From Palsa-506 sp963709075 (GTDB lineage Bacteria > Actinomycetota > Actinomycetes > Streptosporangiales > Streptosporangiaceae), in contig CAVPUY010000010.1 in NCBI GenBank assembly GCA_963709075.1, positions 124,001 through 188,000 of the forward strand: a DNA stretch of 64,000 bases, written 5' to 3'. Positions 8,264-18,304 of this stretch are shown here, piece after piece; position 1 is the first letter of the stretch; each line of letters opens with the position of its first letter. A model generated the notes under the pieces. It was not told the origin of the DNA. It searched no databases and saw only the letters and a program-made list of their open reading frames with translations. The position numbers and the translations under genes are program-made.

Positions 8264-9308
8264 TCAGGCCAGGTGAGCGGGGCGTAACCGCAGGTTATCC
8301 GGCCGCTGGAGCGAGGCACGGCGGACCAGCTCGACGGGGCAACGTAGTCCTCTTGCAGGCCCGGTTCGAGCAGCCGCAGCATCAGCGCGCGGCCCATCGC
8401 CCGCTGGTCCATCCGGATTGTCGCCAGCGGCGGGTCGAGCAATTCGGAGGTGGGCAGGTCGTCATGGCCGACGACCGAGACGCCATGCCCGATAGGCAGC
8501 GATAGCTCGCGCGCGGCCTTGTAGATCGCGAGCGCCGTGTAGTCGGAGTTGGTGATGACGGCGGTCGGCGGATGGCTGCCGGACAGCAGCGTGATCGCGG
8601 CCTGCTGGACGTCGGCCATCGTGAGGAGCGAGTACATGATCGTTGGCCGCAGGCTCGAGCTCACCGGCCACGCGCCGGAAATGGCGCAGCCGGTCCGGGT
8701 CGGCCATCAGGTCACGCGGCGCCGAGAGGAATGCGACCGAGGCATGGCCGAGCTCCGCCAGGCAGCGCATGGGCAGCTCGACGGCGGCGGCCGTGTCCGG
8801 GCCGACCCTGGCGATCCCGGTGATGCCGTCCGCCGATCCGTTCAGCGAGACCACCGGCGCGCCCGGCCGCAGGTCCTGCCAGAGCCGGATCGACTCGCCC
8901 GGCGCCGACCGGGGCGATCGCCAGGCCCGCCACGCGCTGCACGGCCATCTCCCGGACGTGCGTGCGCTCGCGGTCGATTGAGTAGCGCGAGTCAAGCACG
9001 AGCAGGGTCGCTCCTGCCTCGGCCGCGACCTGCTGGGCCCCGCTCAGCACTTCGAGGAAGAACGGATTGGCGAAGTTGCGGACGACGAAGCCGTAGGTCG
9101 TGGTGCGGCCCCGGCGCAGCGCCTGTGCCTGCGGGTTCGCCCGGTAGCCGAGCTGCTTCGCGGCGGCAACCGCGCGCCGCCTGGTTTCGTCCGCAACGCC
9201 GGGCCGCCCGTTCAGCGCGAGGCTGGCCGTGGCGACGGAGACCCCGGCGATCCTGGCGACATCGCGAATGCCGATCGGCCGCCCCGACCCGGCCTTGTGC
9301 GTCGCCAT
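8264..9308 (-). CDS. LacI-family transcriptional regulator, three frame breaks
   Basis: The N-terminal helix-turn-helix reads IGIRDVARIAGVSVATASLA with the hinge TRRRAVAAAKQLGYRANPQA. The sensor domain follows (YGFVVRNFANPFFLEVLSGA). The frame changes near 8905 (then VVSLNGSADGITGIARVG), near 8650 (then ITLLSGSHPPTAVITNSDYT and LATIRMDQRAMGRALM) and near 8338. After the last shift it ends VELVRRASLQRPDNLRLRPA and two adjacent TGA codons. The last shift fits one G lost from a GGGG run. The restored 348 aa is normal for LacI proteins. An AGGGGAG precedes the ATG at 9308. It presumably represses the importer operon through the site at 8175. Confidence 0.8.
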
Positions 9309-9530
9309 GATCTCCCCTGCCAGCAAAGGGCTGTGCCGGGCAGGCCGGCCAGCCGCCCGGCGAAACTACGCCACGCGCGGTGAGCCACCGAGCACTCACC
9401 CTGCATGACTCGCCGCCGCACGGCAAGCCCTGGCGCCGCGACTGGCATTCGCGCGGAATTCAGCGGCGGCCGTGCGCCTACGCTGTCATCCGAGGGGTAC
9501 ACCGGCCGGCGAAGGACGAGGAGAGTCGCA

Positions 9531-10264
9531 ATGCTGATACTTGGCGTCGACATCGGCGGCACGCGGGATCAAGGCTGCCCCGGTGGACGTGACGACGGGA
9601 ACGCTGGCCGCCGAGCGGGCCAAGCTCGCCACCCCGCATCCGGCCGAGCCGGACGCGGTCGCCGAGATCGTGCGGGAGCTGGTGACCGGCTTCAGCTGGA
9701 AGGGCCCGGCCGGCATCGCCTTTCCCGGCGTGATCGCCGACGGGATCACCAGGACGGCCGCCAACCTGGACAAGTCCTGGATCGGGATGGACGCCCGCGG
9801 GCTCTTCGGCAAGGCGACCGGCGTGCCGGTCAGCATGATCAACGATGCCGACGCCGCGGGCCTGGCCGAGATGCGGTTCGGGGCGGGCGCGGGCCGCAAG
9901 GGGACGGTGCTGATGTTCACGTTCGGCACCGGGATCGGCAGTGCGCTGTTCGTCGACGGGCATCCTGGTGCCGAATACCGAGTTCGGGCACATCGAGATC
10001 CGCGGCAAGGAAGCCGAGAAGCGCGCATCTGAGCACGCGAAGGACTTGCACCACCTGAGCTGGGAAAGCTGGGCCGCACGGGTAGATGAGTACATGAAGC
10101 ACATGGAGGCGCTGCTGTCGCCCGGGCTCATCATCGTCGGCGGCGGGATCAGCAGGAAGTCGGAGAAGTTCCTGCCACTGCTGACCGGGCTGACCGCGCC
10201 CGTGGTGCCGGCCGCGATGCACAACGACGCCGGCATCGTCGGCGCCGCCATGGCCGCCAGCTGA
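9531..10264 (+). CDS. ppgK: Polyphosphate glucokinase (ROK family), two frame breaks
   Basis: The enzyme phosphorylates glucose to glucose 6-phosphate using polyphosphate or ATP. The start MLILGVDIGG holds the phosphate-binding loop. Characteristic segments are GIAFPGVIADGITRTAANLD, DADAAGLAEMRFGAG, VLMFTFGTGIGSALFVDG, VPNTEFGHIEIRGKEAEK and IIVGGGISRKSEKFLPLLTG. The last three are typical of actinobacterial PPGK rather than ordinary ROK glucokinases. Two breaks (near 9563 and 9962) each look like one extra C beside a GGG run, and removing both restores a 243-aa reading frame. GGAG lies 7 bases before the ATG. Divergent from lacI. Confidence 0.85.
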
Positions 10265-10392
10265 TCATGCCGCGCAAGGGCCGGCGTTGCGGCCATGCCG
10301 GTGGCTAGGGCTCAGTGGCGAGGAGCGGGCGGGACTGCCCGGCGCGAGCTGGGCGAATATCTCCAGGCAGCCTAGGCCGGGCGCAGCCGATA

Positions 10393-10806
10393 TCAGCGGC
10401 TATTCGCGCCTTGGGCAGACCCGATACCTGGCCGGTAAGCGACCGCTTCCACCTCGACCAGCATCCGCGGATCGACGAGCGCGGGTACACCGATCATGGA
10501 CGAAGCAGGGAGCACGCTGCCGAACGCGGCGCCGTGGGCGCGCCCGTAGTCCTGCCAGCGCGAGATGTCGGTGACGTAGATCCGGGTGCGCACCACGTCG
10601 GCCAGCGTGGCGCCGAGCTCCGCGAGCGCGGCGGCCACGTTGCTGATGGCCTGCGCCGTCTGCGCGTAGGCGTCTCCCTCGTGCACGAGCTCCTGGCCCG
10701 CCACGGACGTGCAGCCGGAGACGAAGATGAAGTCGCCGGCCGCGACGGCGCGGCTGTACCCGACCACCGGCTCCCACGGCGCGCCGGAGGAGATCCTGCG
10801 GGTCAC
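10393..10806 (-). CDS. RidA/YjgF family enamine/imine deaminase
   Basis: This 137-aa protein covers the whole RidA fold. Segments include GAPWEPVVGYSRAVAAGDFI, FVSGCTSVAGQ, AYAQTAQAISNVAAALAELG, VVRTRIYVTDISRWQDYGRA (with the substrate-carboxylate Arg in RTRIYV) and PRMLVEVEAVAY. Family members hydrolyse reactive 2-aminoacrylate enamines, though many paralogues have other deaminase roles. The GTG at 10806 lies 12 bases after the stop of the upstream membrane protein gene, so the two form an operon. It converges on ppgK. Confidence 0.85.
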   Translation of the reverse strand: MTRRISSGAPWEPVVGYSRAVAAGDFIFVSGCTSVAGQELVHEGDAYAQTAQAISNVAAALAELGATLADVVRTRIYVTDISRWQDYGRAHGAAFGSVLPASSMIGVPALVDPRMLVEVEAVAYRPGIGSAQGANSR

Positions 10807-10818
10807 CTGGTCACCCGG

Positions 10819-11472
10819 TCACCAGCCGTCGGCCTGTTCCGGCAGGGCGCTCTCGGCTGGCGCAAGCGCCTGCGCCGGCCTGGCCGCCGCGGCCTGCCGC
10901 CGATCGCGCAGCAGCCGGGCCGCCTCGAATATGCCGACGACAAGGCCGGCCGCCATCGGCCAGAACGCGATGGCGCCGTGCGCTCCCAGCGCGACCGGCG
11001 CCCGCAGCAGCGCACCCGGCCTGCTGACCGCGAGCTCGCGGGCGAACGCAGCCTGGCCAGACTGCTGGCCGGCCCAGCGCGCGAGCAGCGCGGCCGCCAC
11101 TCCCCCGCCGAGCAACCCCAGCACGGCCACCACGCCGTGCCTGCGCACCGCGAGTGCCCAGCCGAGCAGCCCGCACGTCACGCCACCCACCGCACAAAGC
11201 AGGATGAACCACGCATCGGCGACGATGAACGCGCTCGTCTCCGGGCTGGCGACATCCGCCCCGCCTCCGCCGGTGGCCACCAGCAGCGCGTGCGGCGCCA
11301 CCGCGGCCCAGGCGAGTCCGGCCAGCAGGCCGAGGAGCGCGCTGCCGGCCGCGATAGCGGCGAACGCGGCGGCGGCCCGGACCGCCGCGCCGCCGACGCT
11401 TTCTCCTCCCGCGGCGGGCGGAGAATCGCCGCCAGGACGGGAGGAATAAGGGATGTCGCTGATATCCGCCAT
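10819..11472 (-). CDS. Actinobacterial four-helix membrane protein, DUF2567-like
   Basis: The 217-aa protein starts MADISDIPYSSRPGGDSPP. It has four hydrophobic segments: AAAFAAIAAGSALLGLLAGL, AWFILLCAVGGVTCGLLGWA, VVAVLGLLGGGVAAALLARW and GAIAFWPMAAGLVVGIFEAA. The loop ALLVATGGGGADVASPETSA between helices 1 and 2 resembles DUF2567 proteins. Its function is unknown. It is followed by RidA after 12 bp. Family assignment is from memory and moderate. Confidence 0.6.
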   Translation of the reverse strand: MADISDIPYSSRPGGDSPPAAGGESVGGAAVRAAAAFAAIAAGSALLGLLAGLAWAAVAPHALLVATGGGGADVASPETSAFIVADAWFILLCAVGGVTCGLLGWALAVRRHGVVAVLGLLGGGVAAALLARWAGQQSGQAAFARELAVSRPGALLRAPVALGAHGAIAFWPMAAGLVVGIFEAARLLRDRRQAAAARPAQALAPAESALPEQADGW

Positions 11473-11648
11473 TCTCCGCAGAAGATTACCGGACCGCGCT
11501 TCATCCCCGGTCGCGGTGATCACCGGCGGATGGCCGCAGGCGGCGTCGCGGTGCACCCGGCCGGGCGGTCAGCCTTGCTAGTCTGGTCGCCAGGAAGGCC
11601 GACCGAAGGCAAGACGTAACTAGTGGGGGCCACCGACAAGGCAGGCAG

Positions 11649-12646
11649 ATGATCGAGGCGCACGAACTGACGAAGCGCTACGGGGACAAGGTGGCAGTAG
11701 ACCATCTGTCCTTCACCGTCCGGCCGGGCATGGTCACCGGATTCCTCGGGCCTAACGGGGCCGGCAAGTCGACGACCATGCGGCTGATCCTCGGCCTTGA
11801 CCTGGCGCAGGGCGGCACCGCCACGATCAACGGCCGTCGCTACCGCGACCTGGCCGATCCGCTGCGGACGGCCGGCGCGCTGCTCGAGGCGAAGTCCGTG
11901 CACTCCGGCCGCAGCGCCCGTAATCACCTGCTGTTCCTGGCGCAGACCCAGGGGCTGCCGGCGGCCCGGGTTGACGAGGTGCTCGGCCTGGTCGGGCTGC
12001 AGGACGTGGCCAGGAAGCGGGCCGGCAGCTTCTCGCTCGGCATGAGCCAGCGGCTGGGCATCGCGGCCGCCATGCTCGGCGACCCGCAGGTGCTGCTGCT
12101 CGACGAGCCGGTCAACGGGCTTGACCCGGAGGGCGTCCTGTGGATCAGGAACCTGATGAAGCAGCTCGCGTCGGATGGCAAGACCGTGTTCGTCTCCAGC
12201 CACCTGATGAACGAGATGTCGGTCACAGCCGACCATCTGATCGTGATCGGCCGCGGAAAGCTGATCGCCGACTGCAGCACCCAGGAGTTCATCGCCCGCA
12301 GCTCGGACAGATCGGTGCTGGTACGCACGCCGGACACGGCCAGGCTTACCGACCTGATCACCGGAGCGGGCGGCAAGGTCAGCCGCGAAGACCAGGCGCC
12401 GGCCGGGGAGCCGGCGACCCCGGCGTCGCGCAGGCGCTGGCCGTGTCCGGCATTGAGGCGCCGCGTATCGGCGAGCTCGCCGCGGCGGCCGGGATCGTGC
12501 TGCACGAGCTCACCCCGCGGGCGTCGCTGGAGGAGGCGTTCCTGGAGATGACCTCAGGCAGCCTTGAGTTCGGCGTCCACGAGCCTGGTCAGGAAACCGC
12601 GGCCGAGCCGGGCCAGGTAACCGCGGCCAAGGAAGGTGCCCGATGA
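11649..12646 (+). CDS. ABC-2 type exporter ATP-binding protein, one frame break
   Basis: The start MIEAHELTKRYGDKVAVDHL is followed by Walker A GFLGPNGAGKSTTMRL, signature SFSLGMSQRLGIAAAML, Walker B VLLLDEPVNGLDPEG and switch region TVFVSSHLMNEM. After about residue 255 (near 12410) the frame shifts. The C-terminus is then AQALAVSGIEAPRIGELAAA, LHELTPRASLEEAFLEMTSG and an acidic tail. This is the single-ATPase type that pairs with an ABC-2 permease for drug, lipid or antibiotic export. Its stop overlaps the permease ATG by 4 bp. Confidence 0.85.
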
Positions 12647-13491
12647 CATCCGCAGTGCCTGTCGCGCCAGCTTCCCGGCCGGCCTGCCGCCTGCCGCCCA
12701 TCGCGCGGGCTTCGGCCATCTGCTGCTCAGCGAGTGGACGAAGATCCGCTCGGTCCGCTCCACGATCTGGACGCTCATCGTCTTCGTGGTCGTGACCATC
12801 GGCTTCACCGCGCTGTTCACCTGGCTGACCGTGGACAACTGGACCGGCCCGCGGGCAGCGCAGCGCAACGCAACGATCATCGCCGACCCGGTGAGCTTCA
12901 TACTCGGCGCGGGGACCGGCCTGGGCCAGCTGGCGATCGCCGTGCTCGGCGTGCTGCTGATCGCGACGGAGTACTCCACCGGCGTGATCCGGGCCTCCCT
13001 GCTCGCCGTGCCGAAGCGGCTGCCGATGCTGGCCGCCAAGGCAGTGGTGTTCGCGGTGCTGATCCTCGTGGTGGCAGAGATCGTCACCTTCAGCTCGTTC
13101 TTCATCGGCTCGGCGATGCTGCACAGCCACGCGCCCGTATCGCTCAGCGATTCCGGCGTCGCGCGCGCGGTCATCGGCACTGGCCTGGTACCTCGCCGTG
13201 CTCGGCCTGTTCTCGCTGGCCATCGGCGCGCTGATCCGGCATACCGCGGGAGCCATCGCCACGGCCATCGGCGTGGTCTTCGTGCTGCCGATCCTGTCCG
13301 GCCTGCTGCCCGGCAGCTGGGGAGCGCATATCAACGCCTATCTGCCCGAGCAGGCCGGAGGGCTGATCACCCAGGCGCACCAGAAATCAACCGACCTGCT
13401 GTCGCCCTGGCAGGGGTTCGGGGTGTTCTGCCTCTGGACGGCGATCTTGCTGGCGGCCGCCGGGTACCTGCTGAAGCGGCGCGACGCCTGA
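12643..13491 (+). CDS. ABC-2 type exporter permease, two frame breaks
   Basis: The ATG at 12643 overlaps the ATPase stop (ATGA). After MTSAVPVAPASRPA the frame shifts near 12690 into AHRAGFGHLLLSEWTKIRSV, the usual N-terminus of these permeases. Six hydrophobic segments follow, including TIWTLIVFVVVTIGFTALFT, QLAIAVLGVLLIATEYSTGV and VVFAVLILVVAEIVTFSSFF. A second shift near 13190 leads into LGLFSLAIGALIRHTAGAIA and FVLPILSGLLPGSWG. The C-terminus is WTAILLAAAGYLLKRRDA. The two breaks cancel, giving about 282 aa. Substrate unknown. Confidence 0.8.
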
Positions 13492-13522
13492 CACAGCCGG
13501 CGCCGGTCGCAGGCGGCCCGGG

Positions 13523-16500
13523 TCAGCCTACGCAGCCAGGGCCGAGTAGCTGCTTGAGGTCGGCGAGCAGCGAGGGAGACGGCTTCACCCGCAGCTTGTC
13601 ATCTAGCCTGATCACCTTCGTGCGGTTGCCGCTCAGCATCCGCAGGTGCACCTCGACGTGGCCCGGGTGCGTCCGCAGGACCTCCTTGAAGCGCTCCACC
13701 ACGGGCGGCACGCACCGGGCCTCCATGATCGACACCAAGAAAGGGCCTTCCTCCCCGGTGGGCAGCTCGGGCACGCTCACGTCCATCGCGATGAGCTTCG
13801 GCTGATCCTCCCGCCGGTCCAGCCGCCCCTTCACCACCACGATCGCGTCCTCGATGATCATGGTCAGCGCGGCCTGGTAGGTCGAGGGGAAGAACAGCAC
13901 CTCGATCGCGCCCTCCAGATCCTCCAGGGTGGCCGCGGCCCACGGGTTGCCCTGCTTGGTCACCTTCCGCTGCACGCCGGAGAGGATGCCGCCGACGGTG
14001 ACCAGCTGGCCGTCGCCGCGCTCGCCGCGGGAGCCGCGTTCCGGCTCGTCGACAGCCGAGCCCACGAGCTGCGCCACCGAGCAGTCGGTGGCCGCCGCGA
14101 CGATGTGCTCCAGGCCGAGCAGCGGGTGGTCGGACACGTACAGCCCGAGCATCTCGCGCTCGAAGCCGAGCAGCGCGGGCTTGTCCCACTCGCCGTCCGG
14201 CACCGGCACGTCGAAGGTCGCCGCGGTCTCGGTGTCCTCGCCGAACAGCGAGTCCTGGCCGATGGCCTCGTTGCGCTTGACGTCGATGACGGTGTCGATG
14301 GCCTGCTCGTGGATCAGCACCAGGCCCTTGCGCGGGCTGCCGAAGGAGTCGAAGGCGCCGGCCTTGATCAGGGACTCGATCACCCGCTTGTTGCAGACGT
14401 TGACCGGCACCTTGCGGAGGAACTCAGCGAAGCTGGTGAAGGCGCCCTTGGACGTGCGCGCGGCCACGATGGCATCCACCACGGAGGTTCCGACGTTCCG
14501 CACCGCGGCCATGCCGAACCTGATGTCCTCGCCGACCGGGGTGAACATGGCCGTGGACGCGTTGACGTCCGGCGGCAGCACCTTGATGCCCATCCGCCTG
14601 CACTCGTTCAGGTACAGGGCGGACTTGTCCTTGTCGCCGGCCACCGAGGTCAGCAGGCCCGCCATGTACTCGGCCGGGAAGTTGGCCTTCAGGTAGGCGG
14701 TCCAGTACGAGATCAGCGCGTAGCCGGCCGCATGCGCCTTGTTGAAGGCGTAGCCGGAGAACGGGACCAGGGTGTCCCAGATGGTCTTGATCGCGTCGTC
14801 GGAGTAGCCGTTGTCGCGCATCCCAGCCGAGAACGACTCGTACTCGCGGTCCAGGATCTCCTTCTTCTTCTTGCCCATGGCCCAGCGGAGCAGGTCCGCC
14901 TTGCCCGGCGTGTAGCCGGCCAGCGCGATGGCCGTGGCCATCACGTGCTCCTGGTAGACCATCAGCCCGTAGGTGTCGCCGAGGATGTCCTCAAGCGGCG
15001 CGGCCAGCTCCGGGTGGATCGGGATCACCGGCTTCCGGCCGGTCTTGCGGTCCGCGTAGACCGGCGCGCTGGCCATCGGGCCTGGCCGGTACAGGGCGAT
15101 GACCGCCGCGATGTCACCGAACTTGTCGGCCCGCATCGCCCGCAGCAGGGCCCGCATCGGGCCGCCGTCGAGCTGGAACACGCCAAGGGTGTCACCGCGG
15201 GCCAGCAGCTCGTAGGTGGGCTTGTCGTCCAGCGCCAGCGTGTCCAGGTCGACCTGCAGGCCGCGGTTGGCGGCGATGCCGGCCACCGCGTCCTCCAGCA
15301 CGGTGAGGTTCCGGAGGCCGAGGAAGTCCATCTTGAGCAGGCCGATGTCTTCGCAGGCCGGATAGTCGAACTGGGTGATGATCGCGCCGTCGGCCTCGCG
15401 CTTCCACACCGGGATGTGGTCGAGCAGCGGCTCGCTGCTCATGATCACCCCGGCCGCGTGCACGCCGGGCTGGCGGATCAGCCCCTCAAGCCCGCGGGCG
15501 GTGTCGATGACCTGGCGGACTTCGGCCTCGGCCTCGTACAGCGCACGGAGCTCGCCGGCCTCGCCGTGCCGCGGGTGGTCGGCATCGAAGATCCCGGACA
15601 GCGGGATGTCCTTGCCCATCACGGCGGGCGGGAATGCCTTGGTGATCCGGTCGCCGAGCGCGTACGGGAAGCCGAGCACCCGCGCCGAGTCCTTGACCGC
15701 GGCCTTGGCCTTGATGGTGCCGTAGGTGATGATCTGCGCGACCCGGTCGTCGCCGTACCGCTCGGTGACGTACCGGATGACGTCACCGCGCCTGCGCTCG
15801 TCGAAGTCGATGTCGAAGTCCGGCATCGTCACGCGATCGAGGTTAAGGAACCGCTCGAACACCAGGCCGTGGTAGATCGGGTCCAGGTCGGTGATGCCGA
15901 GCGAGTACGCCACGATCGAGCCCGCTCCGGAGCCGCGGCCCGGCCCGACCCTGATGCCATTCCGCTTGGCCCACATGATGAAGTCGGCGACGACCAGGAA
16001 GTAGGCGCAGAACCCCATCTGCTCGATGACGCCGATCTCGTACTCGGCCTGCTTGCGCCGCTGCTCGTCGAAACCGTCCGGATAGCGCCGGTCCATCCCG
16101 GCCCAGACTTCCTTGCGCAGCCAGCTCTGCTCGGTCTCGCCGTCGGGCAGCGGGAACAGGGGCATCAGGTTGGACTTGGTGAAGGTGACGTCGGCCCGCT
16201 CCGCGATCAGCAGCGTCGATGTCGCAGCCGGCCTGCCACTCCTCCGCCGTGCTGACCGCCCGCATCTCCGCCGGGCTCTTCACGTAGTAGCCGGTGCCCT
16301 CGAACTTGAACCGGCCCGGGTCGGCCAGGTTGGTCCCGGTCTGCACGCAGAGCAGGACCTCGTGCGAGCGCGCGTCCTCGGGCCTGGTGTAGTGCGAGTC
16401 GTTGGTCACCACGTAGGGCAGCGAGAGCTGGCCGGCGATCCGGATCAGGCCTTCCCTGGTGCGCTGCTCGACGCCAAGCCCGTGGTCCATGATCTCGACG

Positions 16501-17090
16501 AAGAAGTTGTCCGGCCCGAAGATGTCGCGGTAGCTGGCGGCGGCCTCGACGGCCTGTTCGTACTGCCCGAGCCGGAGCCTGGTCTGCACCTCGCCGCCGG
16601 GGCAGCCGGTGGTCGCGATGATCCCCTTGGCGTACTGGGCAAGCAGCTCCCGGTCCATCCGCGGCTTGCGGAAGTAACCCTCGAGGGAGGCCAGCGAGGA
16701 CAGCCGGAAAAGGTTATGCATGCCCTCGGTGGTCTCGGCCAGCAGCGTCATGTGCGTGTACGCGCCGGCGCCGGAGACGTCGTCGTCCTTCTGGCCCGGG
16801 TCGCCCCACCGGACCGGCTGCTTGAGGCCGCGGTGGTCGGGCGCGACGTACGCCTCGGTGCCGATGATCGGCTTGATGCCCGCGGCGTTGGCCTTCGACC
16901 AGAAGTCGTAGGCGCCGTAGATATTGCCGTGGTCGGTCATGGCGATCGCCGGCATGCCGGTGCGCTGGCACTCGGCGAACAGGTCCTTCAGCCGCGCCGC
17001 GCCGTCCAGCATCGAGTACTCGGTGTGCACGTGCAGATGCACGAACTCCTCGCCGCCAGCGGCCGGACGTCCGGACGGGCCTGCCGCCAT
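13523..17090 (-). CDS. dnaE: DNA polymerase III alpha subunit, one frame break
   Basis: This is the replicative polymerase. The N-terminal PHP domain begins FVHLHVHTEYSMLDGAARLK and contains AIAMTDHGNIYGAYDFW and THMTLLAETTEGMHN. The polymerase core has GPGRGSGAGSIVAYSLGITD, TMPDFDIDFDERRRGDVIRY with catalytic Asp residues, and KMDFLGLRNLTVLEDAV. A helix-hairpin-helix/tau-binding region, an OB fold (VTVGGILSGVQRKVTKQGNP) and a C-terminal domain follow. Total is about 1189 aa, normal for DnaE1. One break near 16215 interrupts CDIDAADR and is repaired by removing one base (CD-TLLIAERADV). AAGGAGG precedes the ATG. Confidence 0.95.
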
Positions 17091-17371
17091 GAAGTACCGC
17101 CTCCTTCAGGCATGCTGCCGTCCGCCCTGCCGCGCTGACCAGCCAGAACGGCTGCCGCGCGGTGCGGGCACGCTCATCTACGGACCCCGGGGGAAGCGAC
17201 CGGCCGCTGCGCCCGCAGGGCCACCAGTGAGCCGGGCCTTGCGGCCGGCAGCCGCGCCGGTCCGGTTCCTCCGACCCTATCGCCCGGAGCCGATCCGGCG
17301 TCGGCAGCCGCGCCGGCCCTGTCCGTCCGGCCGGAGCTTTTCATGATCGCGGGGGACCCGACGAGACGCGC

Positions 17372-18304
17372 TCAGCTCTCGGCGCGGAGCACGGCCAGGG
17401 CACGGGCCAGGTCGGCCGGGTAGTCGCTGGCGAACTCCAGCGCGCGGCCGCTCACCGGGTGCGCGAACCCGAGCCGGACGGCGTGCAGCCACTGCCTGGT
17501 GAGGCCGAGCCGGGCAGCGAGCACGGGATCCGCGCCGTACAGCCGGTCACCTGCGCACGGATGCCTGATCGCGGTCATGTGCACCCGGATCTGGTGAGTC
17601 CGGCCGGTCTCCAGGATGACCTCGACGAGGCTGGCTGCCCGGAACGCCTCCAGCGTGTCGTAGTGCGTGACCGATGGCCTGCCGCCGGCGACGACGGCGA
17701 ACCTGCCGTCGCCGGATGGGTGCCTGCCGATCGGCGCGTCCACGGTCCCGCGGAGCGGATCGGGATGACCCTGCACCAGAGCGTGGTAGCGCTTGTCCAC
17801 CTCACGTTCCCTGAAGGCGCGCTTCAGCCCGCTGTACGCAGGCTCGCTCTTGGCCAGCACCATCAGCCCTGAGGTGTTCGCGTCCAGCCGGTGCACGATG
17901 CCCTGCCGCTCGGCGGCCCCGCTGGTGGCCAGCAAGTGGCCGGCCGCGAGGGCTCCCTGCAGCACCGTCGGCCCGGTCCAGCCAGGGCTCGGATGCGCTG
18001 CGACGCCTGGTGGCTTGTCCACCACCAGGATGTCGGCATCCTCGTAGGTCACCGTGAGGCCCGGGACCGGTTCCGGCTGCGGCGCCGCGATCACCGGCGG
18101 CGGCAGCGTCACGTCCAGCCAGTCGCCGGCCGCGACGCGATCCGACTTCGCCGCCGCCGCGCCCGCGACGAGAACGCTGCCGGCTGCGATCAGCTCGGCC
18201 GCCCTCGCCCTGGACAAGCCGAACATCCGCGCGAGCGCGGCGTCGAGGCGCTCACCGTCCAGCCCCTCCGGGACCGGCACCTGGCGCTGGCCCGGCTGAG
18301 TCAT
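17372..18304 (-). CDS. RluA-family 23S rRNA pseudouridine synthase (RluD-like)
   Basis: The 310-aa enzyme has an N-terminal S4 domain (GERLDAALARMFGLSRARAA, ELIAAGSVLVAG). The catalytic domain has DADILVVDKPPGVAAHPSPG, the active-site motif GIVHRLDANTSGLMVLAKS (catalytic Asp in HRLD) and the RNA-binding motif LETGRTHQIRVHM. RluD modifies helix 69 of 23S rRNA. The ATG overlaps the lspA stop by 4 bp, a standard actinobacterial lspA-rluD pair. The exact target uridines cannot be told from sequence. Confidence 0.9.
   Translation of the reverse strand: MTQPGQRQVPVPEGLDGERLDAALARMFGLSRARAAELIAAGSVLVAGAAAAKSDRVAAGDWLDVTLPPPVIAAPQPEPVPGLTVTYEDADILVVDKPPGVAAHPSPGWTGPTVLQGALAAGHLLATSGAAERQGIVHRLDANTSGLMVLAKSEPAYSGLKRAFREREVDKRYHALVQGHPDPLRGTVDAPIGRHPSGDGRFAVVAGGRPSVTHYDTLEAFRAASLVEVILETGRTHQIRVHMTAIRHPCAGDRLYGADPVLAARLGLTRQWLHAVRLGFAHPVSGRALEFASDYPADLARALAVLRAES

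Noticed and set aside
9309..9530. A promoter for ppgK at TACGCT near 9480
   Set aside because: The -10-like hexamer has no acceptable -35 at 16-18 bases, and such hexamers are frequent by chance in this sequence.
13646..16255. An 869-codon open frame on the plus strand opposite dnaE
   Set aside because: It mirrors the strong dnaE coding signal, is rich in Arg, Val, His and Gln as expected for the antisense of GC-rich codons, and shows no protein family pattern.
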